Source: Paracoccaceae bacterium
GTDB taxonomy: Bacteria; Pseudomonadota; Alphaproteobacteria; Rhodobacterales; Rhodobacteraceae
DNA: 13,884 bases
Direction of reading: 5' to 3'
Assembly (NCBI GenBank): GCA_025458985.1
Contig: JALORM010000019.1
Location: forward strand, 1-13,884
The notes below the pieces were generated by a model. It was not told the origin of the DNA. It ran no database searches and saw only the letters and a program-made list of their open reading frames with translations. Shown here in pieces: positions 6,518 to 12,112 of the stretch. Each line of letters starts with the position of its first letter. Positions within the stretch are counted from its first letter, which is position 1. The translations under genes were made by a program, and so were the position numbers.

Positions 6518-7135
6518 ATGGCCGGTGAGATCCCCGATCTGATCGCCACGGTACGGACGGGGACAGGCAAGGGGGCCGCCCGTCAGGCTCGCCGCAACGG
6601 CGACGTACCTGGCGTAGTCTATGGCGGAGGCGCAGAGCCGCTTCCGCTTTCCCTCGATTACAACTACCTTCTGAAGCACCTCAAGGCGGGCCGCTTCCTG
6701 TCGACGCTGTTCAACCTGAAGGTCGACGGGCACGACGACGTCCGCGTCATCTGCCGCGGCGTGCAGCGTGACGTGGTCAAGGACAAGCCCACGCATGTCG
6801 ACCTGATGCGCCTGCGCCGGACCAGCCGGATCAAGCTGTTCATCCACGTCGACTTCGAGAACCACGAGAAGGCGCCCGGCCTGAAGAAGGGCGGAACCCT
6901 CGTGATCGTGCGCCCCGAGGTCGAGCTCGAGGTGACCGCCGGCGACATTCCCGAACGCCTCGTCGTCGACCTGTCGGGCCGCGACATCGGCGATGTCATC
7001 CACATCGACGACATCGCGCTGCCCGCTGGCGCGACGCCCACGATCAAGCGCAACTTCGTCATCGCCAACATCTCGGCGCCGTCGGGCCTGCGCTCGGCCG
7101 AAAGCGGCGAGGCCGACGAGGGCGCCGAGGGCTGA
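6518..7135 (+). CDS. rplY: 50S ribosomal protein L25/general stress protein Ctc
   Basis: A 205-residue, two-domain L25 (CTC/TL5 type). The N-terminal 5S-rRNA-binding domain (about 1-95) carries G-K-G-A-A-R-Q-A-R-R-N-G-D-V-P-G-V-V-Y-G and D-L-M-R at its end. The C-terminal beta-rich domain (about 100-185) has V-D-F-E-N and L-E-V-T-A-G-D-I-P-E. An acidic tail closes the protein. It binds 5S rRNA in the large subunit; the long form is usual outside the gamma-proteobacteria. The ATG at 6518 follows CTGGAGAAG. It is divergent from the MFS gene, has a structured leader, and has a strong hairpin after the stop. In related genomes rplY is usually next to pth; here an inverted monooxygenase-like gene separates them. 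Confidence 0.96.
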   Translation: MAGEIPDLIATVRTGTGKGAARQARRNGDVPGVVYGGGAEPLPLSLDYNYLLKHLKAGRFLSTLFNLKVDGHDDVRVICRGVQRDVVKDKPTHVDLMRLRRTSRIKLFIHVDFENHEKAPGLKKGGTLVIVRPEVELEVTAGDIPERLVVDLSGRDIGDVIHIDDIALPAGATPTIKRNFVIANISAPSGLRSAESGEADEGAEG

Positions 7136-7156
7136 TCCTTCGGCAGCAAACGGTCT

Positions 7157-7182
7157 GGCGGGGGGCTTGCGGGCTCTCCGCC
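7157..7182 (+). terminator. rplY terminator-like hairpin
   Basis: A 10-pair stem runs from 7157-7166 to 7173-7182 with a 6-nt loop, starting 22 nt after the rplY stop. Two of the pairs are G-U in the plus-strand RNA and would be A-C mismatches in the opposite transcript, which points to rplY rather than the convergent gene. No T-tract follows. Confidence 0.45.
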
Positions 7183-7207
7183 GTACCCATCCCTCGCGGA
7201 TGCGATC

Positions 7208-7522
7208 CTAGGCCGTGATCGCCTGCACCGATCCGAAGCATTCGAGCTCGGGTGGCCCGAGATACAGGTCCGCATGCGCGCCCGCGCCCCTGTGCGCCGC
7301 GCGGAACGCGTCCGACCGCGTCCAGTCGCGGAACGCGGCCTCGCTTTCCCACAGCGTATGCGAGGCATAGAGCACATGGTCCTCCTGCGCCGGCCCCTTC
7401 ATCAGGTGAAACGAGACGAAGCCCGGCACCTGCGGCAGATGGCTGTCGCGCATCGTCCAGACGGCCTCGAACTCGGCCTCGCGACCGGGCTTGATACGGA
7501 AGCGGTTCATCGTAAGGTACAT
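7208..7522 (-). CDS. Antibiotic-biosynthesis-monooxygenase-fold protein, IsdG-like (putative haem-degrading monooxygenase)
   Basis: A 104-residue single-domain ABM protein expected to form a dimeric ferredoxin-like barrel. The IsdG/IsdI haem-oxygenase triad is Asn, Trp and His at about positions 6/7, 66/67 and 76/77. Here Asn6 (M-N-R-F-R-I), Trp67 (F-R-D-W-T-R-S) and His77 (R-A-A-H-R-G) fall at matching places. The surrounding P-G-F-V-S-F-H-L-M-K-G-P and S-H-T-L-W-E-S are also characteristic. If active it would open haem and release iron in the cytosol. The ATG at 7522 has CGGAG 7 nt upstream; Met5 is an alternative start without a good ribosome site. It lies inverted between rplY and pth. 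No Fur- or Irr-like box was recognised nearby. Haem activity is an inference from the triad. Confidence 0.8.
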   Translation of the reverse strand: MYLTMNRFRIKPGREAEFEAVWTMRDSHLPQVPGFVSFHLMKGPAQEDHVLYASHTLWESEAAFRDWTRSDAFRAAHRGAGAHADLYLGPPELECFGSVQAITA

Positions 7523-7689
7523 CGGGCACTCCGTTCCTTTGCGGTGGCCGCTGGCGAAGGGCTGGCGCAGACCGAGGTTTCGTTGCAGGAAAGGCCAAGG
7601 TCAAGAGCAGGGACCTGGCGGCAACAGGACGCTCCAGTGCGCCCGTTCCCTGTCGTACCGGTCGGGTCGCGCCCCAGTGGAGGACCGCA

Positions 7690-8385
7690 ATGCGGCTGTT
7701 CGTAGGCCTCGGGAACCCCGGGGCGAAGTACGCCGGGCACCGGCACAACATCGGCTTCATGGCGATGGACCGGATCGCCGCAGACCATGGCTTCGGCCCG
7801 TGGCGGAAGGCCTTCAAGGGCCAGGTCGCCGAAGGGCGGCTGGGCGCTGCCAAGCTCCTGCTGCTGAAGCCCGAGACCTTCATGAACCTGTCGGGCGAGG
7901 CCGTGCGGGCCGCCATGGATTTCTACAAGCTGACGCCGGCCGACATCGTGGTGTTCCATGACGAGCTTGACCTGGCCCCGGGCAGGGTGCGCGTCAAGCA
8001 GGGCGGTGGGCACGCCGGACACAACGGCCTGCGCTCACTCCACCAGCATATCGGCGAGGGCTACGGCCGGGTGCGGATCGGAATCGGCCACCCCGGCCAC
8101 AAGGACCGCGTCTCGGGCTACGTGCTGAGCGATTTTGCCAAGGCCGAGGAGGCGCTGGTCGACGACATCCTGCGCGGCATCTCGGACGGGGCCGAGGCGC
8201 TGGCAGCCGGCGATGCGGCAGGTTTCCAGAACAAGGTCGCGCTGCGCGTGTCGCCGCCGCGCTCGGGCGGCGACAAGCCTGCGGGCGCCGCACCGCCCCA
8301 GGCGGCGGACAAGCCCGCACCCGACGCCGCGTCCGGCCCCGACACTCGGTCGATGCTGCAGCGCCTCGCCGAGCGGTTCCGGTGA
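7690..8385 (+). CDS. pth: Peptidyl-tRNA hydrolase
   Basis: A 231-residue bacterial Pth, the essential cytosolic esterase that frees tRNA from peptidyl-tRNAs dropped by ribosomes. The catalytic His19 is in G-H-R-H-N, with Asn9 (G-N-P-G), Asn66 (F-M-N-L-S-G), Asp91 (F-H-D-E-L-D) and Asn112 (G-H-N-G-L-R-S), the known substrate and catalytic set. The core ends near residue 187. A 40-residue Ala/Pro/Gly/Asp-rich tail follows, common in alphaproteobacterial members and absent from E. coli Pth. TGGAGGA lies just before the ATG at 7690. The stop TGA overlaps the GTG start of the next gene by 4 nt, so the two are probably translationally coupled. Confidence 0.97.
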   Translation: MRLFVGLGNPGAKYAGHRHNIGFMAMDRIAADHGFGPWRKAFKGQVAEGRLGAAKLLLLKPETFMNLSGEAVRAAMDFYKLTPADIVVFHDELDLAPGRVRVKQGGGHAGHNGLRSLHQHIGEGYGRVRIGIGHPGHKDRVSGYVLSDFAKAEEALVDDILRGISDGAEALAAGDAAGFQNKVALRVSPPRSGGDKPAGAAPPQAADKPAPDAASGPDTRSMLQRLAERFR

Positions 8386-9437
8386 GCCTGCGCGCGGCCT
8401 TCGCCGACCAGGCCCGGCATTGCGCCGCGCTCGGCTCGCCCTTCATGGCACGGCTGATGACCCTTGCGGGTGATCGTCTGACGGCCGACGGGCCCGTCGG
8501 CGAACGCCTCTTCGCCTGGGAGGGCGACCTGTCGGCCAGCGGCCAGTCGGTTCCGCTGCGTCTTGCCGGCGCGCTGCATGCGCTGGTCCTGACGGGCGAC
8601 CCGTTGGGCCGCGCCTACCCTCCGGCCGAAGCGGATGACGACACGCTCTGGGCGGCCGTGGACCGCGCCCTTCACGACCGCGCCGGGCAGGTCCTCGACT
8701 GGCTCGACCGCCCGCCCCAGACCAACGAGGTGCGCCGGTCGGCCGCGCTGATCGCCGCGGCGTCCTGGCTGGCGGCACGCGTGGGCCTGCCGCTCAGGCT
8801 CTGGGAACTCGGGGCAAGCGCTGGCCTGAACCTCATGTTCGACCGCTTCGCCCTGCAGGCGGGCGGCGTCAGGCTCGGCCCCGAGGATGCCGCTCTGACC
8901 CTTGCACCGGACTGGCGCGGCCCGCCCCCGCCGGTCGCGCCGCTCCGCGTGCTTGGCCGGCGCGGTGTGGACCTGGCGCCGATCGATCCGCAGACAGCCG
9001 AGGGCAGGTTGCGCCTTCTGGCCTATCTTTGGCCCGACCAGCCCGCGCGGCGGGCGCTGACCGAAGCGGCGATCGCCGTGGCGCAGGCGCCGGTCGACCA
9101 GGGGGATGCCGTCGACTGGCTCGCCGAGCGGGTCCGGCCGGAAGAGGGGGTGCTCAACCTGTGTTGCCATACGGTCGCCTGGCAATACTTTCCCGAAGAG
9201 ACGAAGGCGCGCGGCGAAGCCGTGCTGGCTGCCGCAGGGGCACGGGCCACACCTTCCGCCCCTGTCGCGCGGATCGCGATGGAGGCGGATGGCCGGGCAC
9301 CGGGCGCCGCGATTGGGGTACAGCTCTGGCCCGCAGGCGCAACGGTGGCGCTTGGCCGCGCGGATTTCCACGGTCGCTGGATCGACTGGGCGCCCGCAAC
9401 AGAAGGGCAGGAGGGGGTCGGATGGACAAGTCTCTGA
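8382..9437 (+). CDS. DUF2332 family protein
   Basis: A 351-residue protein of the DUF2332 family; the function is not established. It shows an N-terminal helical part with F-A-D-Q-A-R-H-C and S-P-F-M-A-R-L. The central L-W-E-L-G-A-S-A-G-L-N-L-M-F-D (about 140-154) resembles the glycine-rich loop of Rossmann/SAM-binding folds. L-A-Y-L-W-P-D-Q follows, and then a histidine-containing segment L-C-C-H-T-V-A-W-Q-Y-F. The methyltransferase-like reading is only an impression. The start is the GTG at 8382, sharing GTGA with the pth stop. The 3' end overlaps the next gene by 16 nt. The tight packing suggests that it is made together with Pth and the DUF2237 protein. Confidence 0.88.
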   Translation: MSLRAAFADQARHCAALGSPFMARLMTLAGDRLTADGPVGERLFAWEGDLSASGQSVPLRLAGALHALVLTGDPLGRAYPPAEADDDTLWAAVDRALHDRAGQVLDWLDRPPQTNEVRRSAALIAAASWLAARVGLPLRLWELGASAGLNLMFDRFALQAGGVRLGPEDAALTLAPDWRGPPPPVAPLRVLGRRGVDLAPIDPQTAEGRLRLLAYLWPDQPARRALTEAAIAVAQAPVDQGDAVDWLAERVRPEEGVLNLCCHTVAWQYFPEETKARGEAVLAAAGARATPSAPVARIAMEADGRAPGAAIGVQLWPAGATVALGRADFHGRWIDWAPATEGQEGVGWTSL

Positions 9438-9790
9438 ACGTGCTGGGAAAGCCGCTTGCCGAGTGCTCGACCGATCCGCTGACGGGATTCTACCGCAACG
9501 GCTGCTGCGACACCGGCCCCGGGGACCGCGGAAGCCACACGGTCTGCGCCGTGATGACCGAGGAGTTCCTGGCCTTTTCCAAGTATGTCGGCAACGACCT
9601 GTCGACCCCGCGGCCGGAGTTCCGCTTTCCGGGTCTCAAGCCCGGGGATCGCTGGTGCCTCTGCGCCAGCCGTTTTCTGCAGGCCCACGACGAAGGCTGT
9701 GCGCCCAGGGTGAACCTGCAGGCCACGCATCGGCGGGCTCTCGACATCGTGCCGCTGGACGTGCTCGAGGCCCACCGCGCCGACGCGTGA
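9422..9790 (+). CDS. DUF2237 family protein
   Basis: A 122-residue small soluble protein of the strongly conserved DUF2237 family, function unknown. Family hallmarks are N-V-L-G-K-P-L, C-S-T-D-P-L-T-G-F-Y-R-N-G-C-C, H-T-V-C-A-V-M-T-E-E-F-L, N-D-L-S-T-P-R-P-E-F and F-P-G-L-K-P-G-D-R-W-C-L-C. Seven cysteines, most within conserved motifs, suggest metal binding or redox chemistry, but neither is shown. The start at 9422 lies inside the end of the DUF2332 gene (16-nt overlap) with GGAGGGGG about 9 nt upstream. It is the last gene of the pth operon, with a hairpin at 9814-9832. Confidence 0.92.
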   Translation: MDKSLNVLGKPLAECSTDPLTGFYRNGCCDTGPGDRGSHTVCAVMTEEFLAFSKYVGNDLSTPRPEFRFPGLKPGDRWCLCASRFLQAHDEGCAPRVNLQATHRRALDIVPLDVLEAHRADA

Positions 9791-9813
9791 GCCCGGGCGC
9801 CGGGCAGGTGGCC

Positions 9814-9832
9814 GGAGGGTTGAAGACCTTCC
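9814..9832 (+). terminator. Hairpin between DUF2237 and convergent DUF4342 gene
   Basis: GGAGGGT (9814-9820) pairs with ACCTTCC (9826-9832) around the loop TGAAG, including one G-U pair in the plus-strand RNA. It sits in the 66-bp gap between two convergent genes. No T-tract follows. Confidence 0.35.
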
Positions 9833-9856
9833 AGGCGGCGACCGTCGGCGCGATGC

Positions 9857-10213
9857 TCAGGCTGCGGGGGGTGTGCCGCCGCCGCCGTCGCGGATGACCT
9901 CGATCCGGACTTTCGTCAGGAACGCCGCAAGCGCCCCCAGGGCCGCAAGAAGCGGTGCCGCCAGCACGAGCGCGCCCCCGGCCACCGCGCCGATGGTCAG
10001 CGGGATCTCGAGCACGAGGTCTCCGTCCGGTTCGGTGATGCGGATGCGGCGGACCTGACCTTCGGCCGCAAGCTTCTTGACCCGTTCCACGAGTTCGGTA
10101 CCGGCAACCTCGATCTCGTCTGTCCAGTGCCGATCCTTCCGCGCGGGCGTCTCGCCTGCCTCGGTTGCCTCGGGGGCGGCGTTCTCTGGCTTGTCAGCAT
10201 GGTTGGTGGGCAT
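9857..10213 (-). CDS. DUF4342 family protein
   Basis: A 118-residue protein of unknown function. Residues 1-28 are a polar, Ala/Glu-rich leader. The DUF4342 core follows: W-T-D-E-I-E-V-A-G-T-E-L-V-E-R-V-K-K-L (30-48), then R-I-R-I-T-E-P-D-G-D-L-V-L-E-I-P-L-T-I-G, then a hydrophobic Ala/Leu/Gly stretch (about 73-100) that is probably one membrane-associated helix, then V-R-I-E-V-I-R. The ATG at 10213 has AAGGAG 7 nt upstream; the longer frame to 10285 has no such site. A candidate FNR/Dnr box and a TATCCT -10 lie upstream. The gene is also 84 nt downstream of the 25-aa membrane peptide gene on the same strand and could be cotranscribed with it. Confidence 0.85.
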   Translation of the reverse strand: MPTNHADKPENAAPEATEAGETPARKDRHWTDEIEVAGTELVERVKKLAAEGQVRRIRITEPDGDLVLEIPLTIGAVAGGALVLAAPLLAALGALAAFLTKVRIEVIRDGGGGTPPAA

Positions 10214-10244
10214 TGTGGAACTCCTTCCGCAGCAGGACGCGATC

Positions 10245-10285
10245 AGGATAGACGCGCGCTGCGACCGCGCCATGACATGCGTCAA
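10245..10285 (-). promoter_or_regulatory. Candidate FNR/Dnr-type promoter of the DUF4342 gene
   Basis: On the minus strand TTGACGCATGTCAT (10285-10272) matches the Crp/Fnr-family pattern TTGAC-N4-GTCAA except for the last base. TATCCT (10250-10245) is a plausible -10. The box centre falls about 41 bp from the implied start, the class II activator position. The same stretch can also form a hairpin (GCGCC/GGCGC outer arms, 10267-10295), so a terminator for the upstream micro-gene is an alternative. Confidence 0.4.
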
Positions 10286-10297
10286 TCGACGGCGCGA

Positions 10298-10375
10298 TCA
10301 GAATGCGCCGAACAGGTAAAGCAGGATGATGATTGGGATCGGGATGCCGATCAGCCAGGCAAGAATGCCCTTCAT
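10298..10375 (-). CDS. 25-residue single-helix membrane peptide
   Basis: A 26-codon gene (25 aa and TGA) below usual gene-calling limits. The peptide begins M-K-G-I-L-A-W-L-I-G and continues with I-P-I-P-I-I-I-L-L-Y-L-F before a G-A-F end. It is a near-continuous hydrophobic helix with two prolines in the middle and one lysine at the N-terminus, so the N-terminus is probably cytoplasmic. Support for it being real is the strong ribosome site GGAGGA 6 nt before the ATG, strict membrane-protein composition, and an EcfG-type promoter at the right distance (10407-10432). I recall similar tiny proteins annotated as hypothetical in other alphaproteobacteria, but could not check. The function is unknown. 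It lies between cspA and the DUF4342 gene, all on the minus strand. Confidence 0.75.
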   Translation of the reverse strand: MKGILAWLIGIPIPIIILLYLFGAF

Positions 10376-10406
10376 GGCGTGGTCCTCCGGTACTGTTGTT
10401 CCGCAG

Positions 10407-10432
10407 AACGCAAGCCGGGGCCGCCGGGTTCC
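10407..10432 (-). promoter_or_regulatory. EcfG-type general-stress promoter upstream of the 25-aa gene
   Basis: On the minus strand GGAAC (10432-10428) and CGTT (10410-10407) are separated by exactly 17 bp. This is the consensus of alphaproteobacterial EcfG/RpoE2/SigT sigma factors. The implied start near 10400 leaves a leader of about 25 nt containing the GGAGGA ribosome site. Confidence 0.6.
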
Positions 10433-10450
10433 GCCTGTCACAGGCGCGAT

Positions 10451-10478
10451 GGGCCGGGGCGGTCACCCGCGCCGGCCC
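10451..10478 (-). terminator. cspA terminator-like hairpin with GNRA loop
   Basis: On the minus strand GGGCCGG pairs with CCGGCCC. After one C/C mismatch GCGG pairs with CCGC, closed by a GTGA tetraloop. It starts 15 nt after the cspA stop. There is no T-tract, but the stem is very stable. Confidence 0.5.
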
Positions 10479-10492
10479 GGAAGTTCAAGCGA

Positions 10493-10699
10493 TCAGGCGA
10501 GCGCCAGGTTGGTCGCGCTCTCGCGGCCGTCGCGGCCGGCCTCGATGTCGAAGGTCACCTTCTGGCCGTCGTTCAGGCCGCGCAGACCCGCGCGCTCGAC
10601 CGCCGAGATGTGGACGAACACGTCCTTGCGTCCGCCTTCCGGCTCGATGAAGCCGAAGCCTTTGGTGGCGTTGAACCATTTCACGGTGCCGGTGGCCAT
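10493..10699 (-). CDS. Cold-shock domain protein (CspA family)
   Basis: A 68-residue single cold-shock domain, a five-stranded beta-barrel that binds single-stranded RNA and DNA and acts as an RNA chaperone. RNP1 K-G-F-G-F-I (13-18) and RNP2 V-F-V-H-I (27-31) are intact, as is the opening T-G-T-V-K-W-F-N. The ATG at 10699 has GAGGAG (10713-10708) 8 nt upstream. A 6-bp inverted repeat (GCTGCC/GGCAGC, 10721-10743) lies directly upstream of the ribosome site, in what is probably a long 5' leader. Most alphaproteobacteria carry several such genes, and not all are cold-induced, so no numbered csp name is given. Confidence 0.96.
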   Translation of the reverse strand: MATGTVKWFNATKGFGFIEPEGGRKDVFVHISAVERAGLRGLNDGQKVTFDIEAGRDGRESATNLALA

Positions 10700-10720
10700 C
10701 GTGAAGTCTCCTCTAGATGC

Positions 10721-10743
10721 GCTGCCCGCGGGAGTGCGGCAGC
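10721..10743 (-). promoter_or_regulatory. Leader hairpin just upstream of the csp ribosome site
   Basis: GCTGCC (10721-10726) and GGCAGC (10738-10743) form a 6-bp stem with an 11-nt loop, ending 7 nt before the GAGGAG ribosome site on the minus strand. Leaders of cold-shock genes are often structured and temperature-dependent. Nothing more specific is visible. Confidence 0.3.
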
Positions 10744-10913
10744 CCGGCCAGTCAGTTCGGGATCGATAGACTGAAGCCGCAGAGGGAGACAGTGTCGAAA
10801 GAGAACGTCGTCGCGCGCATTACATGGGGCATCCGGCCCCGGATTGCAAGGAAATTGCCAGCGGCGGCAGCCCTCCGGCGCGCGGAATGGCGCTGGTCCG
10901 TGCTATGCTGACG

Positions 10914-10945
10914 CTGCCGGTTCGGTCCGGCACGGCAACCGGCAG
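10914..10945 (+). promoter_or_regulatory. 9-bp inverted repeat in the leader of the 96-aa gene
   Basis: CTGCCGGTT (10914-10922) and AACCGGCAG (10937-10945) are perfect complements around a 14-nt loop. The 3' arm overlaps the first bases of the ribosome site AGGGGAGGA (10944-10952). TATGCT at 10904-10909 could be the -10, which would put the hairpin at the very 5' end of the message. It could act as an operator, an mRNA-stabilising stem or a translational control element. Confidence 0.4.
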
Positions 10946-10958
10946 GGGAGGAACGATC

Positions 10959-11249
10959 ATGCCCTATGTCACGATCACCACATGGGAGGTGCCCGATGGC
11001 GTCGCCCAGGAGGTCAGCCTGCGGAACCTGAAGGAGAAGCGCCTGCCTGCGCTGAGGGAACTCGGCGCCACGCGCGTCACCGTCCTGCGCACCAGCGACC
11101 GCACCACCGCGGCGGTGTCGGAATGGCCCGACCGGCGGACCCGGGACGAGGCGCTGGCGATGATCGAACTGGTCCGCGGCAAGCTGCACAGCGAGGACGG
11201 ATCGCGCATGACGGGCGAATTGCGCGGTGACGTGATCGCTCAGTTGTGA
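10959..11249 (+). CDS. Conserved-looking small protein of unknown function (96 aa)
   Basis: A 96-residue soluble protein, not recognised. It starts M-P-Y-V-T-I-T-T-W-E-V, a beta-strand opening reminiscent of small dimeric alpha/beta-barrel (ABM-like) proteins. The middle is rich in charged residues (N-L-K-E-K-R-L-P-A-L-R-E-L-G-A). A second strand pair follows, T-R-V-T-V-L-R-T and T-T-A-A-V-S-E-W, then a helix, D-E-A-L-A-M-I-E-L-V-R-G-K-L. No catalytic residues can be assigned. The start at 10959 is supported by AGGGGAGGA with 6-nt spacing; an in-frame upstream opening (from 10824) has none. It is followed 22 nt later by the DUF2200 gene, probably cotranscribed, and is divergent from cspA. Confidence 0.78.
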   Translation: MPYVTITTWEVPDGVAQEVSLRNLKEKRLPALRELGATRVTVLRTSDRTTAAVSEWPDRRTRDEALAMIELVRGKLHSEDGSRMTGELRGDVIAQL

Positions 11250-11271
11250 GGCCGTGGGAAAGGCGCACGCC

Positions 11272-11625
11272 ATGTCCGGGCACCGGATCTTTTCGACCGC
11301 GTTTGCGGCGGTCTATCCGCTCTACCTTGCCAAGGCCGAGCGCAAGGGGCGCAGCCGGGCCGAAGTCGATGCCGTGATCGCATGGCTGACCGGCTACGAC
11401 GCCGACGGCCTTGCCGCGCAGATCGATTGCGGGGCGGACTTCGCGACCTTCTTCGCCGAGGCGCCGGCGATGAACCCCGCGCGGTCGGAAGTCACCGGCC
11501 TTGTCTGTGGCGTTCGCGTCGAACAGGTCGCGGACCCGCTGATGCGCGAGATTCGCATCCTCGACAAGCTGGTGGACGAACTGGCGAAGGGCCGGCCGTT
11601 GGAAAGGGTGCTGCGGCAGGGCTGA
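11272..11625 (+). CDS. DUF2200 family protein
   Basis: A 117-residue protein of the DUF2200 family, function unknown. The family pattern runs end to end: H-R-I-F-S-T-A-F-A-A-V-Y-P-L-Y-L-A-K-A-E-R-K-G-R, then V-I-A-W-L-T-G-Y-D, D-F-A-T-F-F-A-E-A-P-A-M-N-P, V-T-G-L-V-C-G-V-R-V-E, and D-P-L-M-R-E-I-R-I-L-D-K-L-V-D-E-L-A-K-G. The ATG at 11272 has GGAAAGG about 9 nt upstream; an in-frame GTG at 11254 would add six non-conserved residues. The stop is only 13 bp from the end of the convergent cytochrome gene, with no visible terminator between them. Confidence 0.92.
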   Translation: MSGHRIFSTAFAAVYPLYLAKAERKGRSRAEVDAVIAWLTGYDADGLAAQIDCGADFATFFAEAPAMNPARSEVTGLVCGVRVEQVADPLMREIRILDKLVDELAKGRPLERVLRQG

Positions 11626-11638
11626 GCGCGGCGCGGGG

Positions 11639-12043
11639 CTACTCCTGGATGCCCTGCAGCCAGGCCACGAGGTCGGCGATCGGCTTCGAGGTCATGATGG
11701 GCTGGCCGTCCTCGGCCTTGATCGGCGTATCGGCGCCCTGGAAGAACTCGCCGAACAGAGGCATGTCCCCGCCATGCGCCAGAAGCGGGTCGCGCCCGTC
11801 GATCTGGAAGACCACCCGCGCGATGGGAAACACGCCCGCGTTGCCGGACGAAAGCTGCGTCAGGTCGGCCGGCAGCACGTTCAGGATCGGCGCCATGCGG
11901 CCGTCGCCGCGGCCTTCGGTCCCGTGGCAGGCCGAGCAGTAGGTCGCGAAGAGCTCGCCCCCTTCCATCGCGTCGCCCGGCTCGATGTCCTGTGCCTGGG
12001 CGGGAAGGGCGATCAGAAGGGCAAGGGTCAGGGCGCGTTTCAT
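11639..12043 (-). CDS. Periplasmic class I c-type cytochrome
   Basis: A 134-residue exported mono-haem cytochrome c. An N-terminal signal peptide (M-K-R-A-L-T-L-A-L-L-I-A-L-P-A-Q-A, cleavage probably after A-Q-A) precedes the haem-binding C36-S-A-C-H40. Met94 in G-G-D-M-P-L-F-G is the likely sixth ligand. The C-terminal helix I-A-D-L-V-A-W-L-Q-G is typical of the fold. It should carry electrons in the periplasm; the redox partner is not encoded nearby. Two start codons are adjacent (12046 and 12043); the second has better spacing (6 nt) from GGAGGA. A candidate FNR/Dnr box lies about 62 bp upstream. The long open frame running leftward from 13057 is antiparallel-frame noise over the PLP gene. 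Confidence 0.9.
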   Translation of the reverse strand: MKRALTLALLIALPAQAQDIEPGDAMEGGELFATYCSACHGTEGRGDGRMAPILNVLPADLTQLSSGNAGVFPIARVVFQIDGRDPLLAHGGDMPLFGEFFQGADTPIKAEDGQPIMTSKPIADLVAWLQGIQE

Positions 12044-12098
12044 CATGGGTCCTCCGGTCCGGTGACGACAAGGCTGCCATTCCCGCTTCGGCGCTGCC

Positions 12099-12112
12099 TT
12101 GACCGGCATCAA
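12099..12112 (-). promoter_or_regulatory. Candidate FNR/Dnr box upstream of the cytochrome gene
   Basis: On the minus strand TTGATGCCGGTCAA matches TTGAT-N4-ATCAA in nine of ten fixed positions. The centre is 62 bp from the start codon, so a class II position (-41.5) would give a leader of about 20 nt. The -10 at that place (CAGCCT) is poor. The box overlaps the stop codon of the upstream PLP gene. Confidence 0.5.

Noticed and set aside
6365..7003. N-terminal extension of the MFS protein
   Set aside because: It is antisense to rplY, lacks conserved features and hydrophobicity, and rplY is certain.
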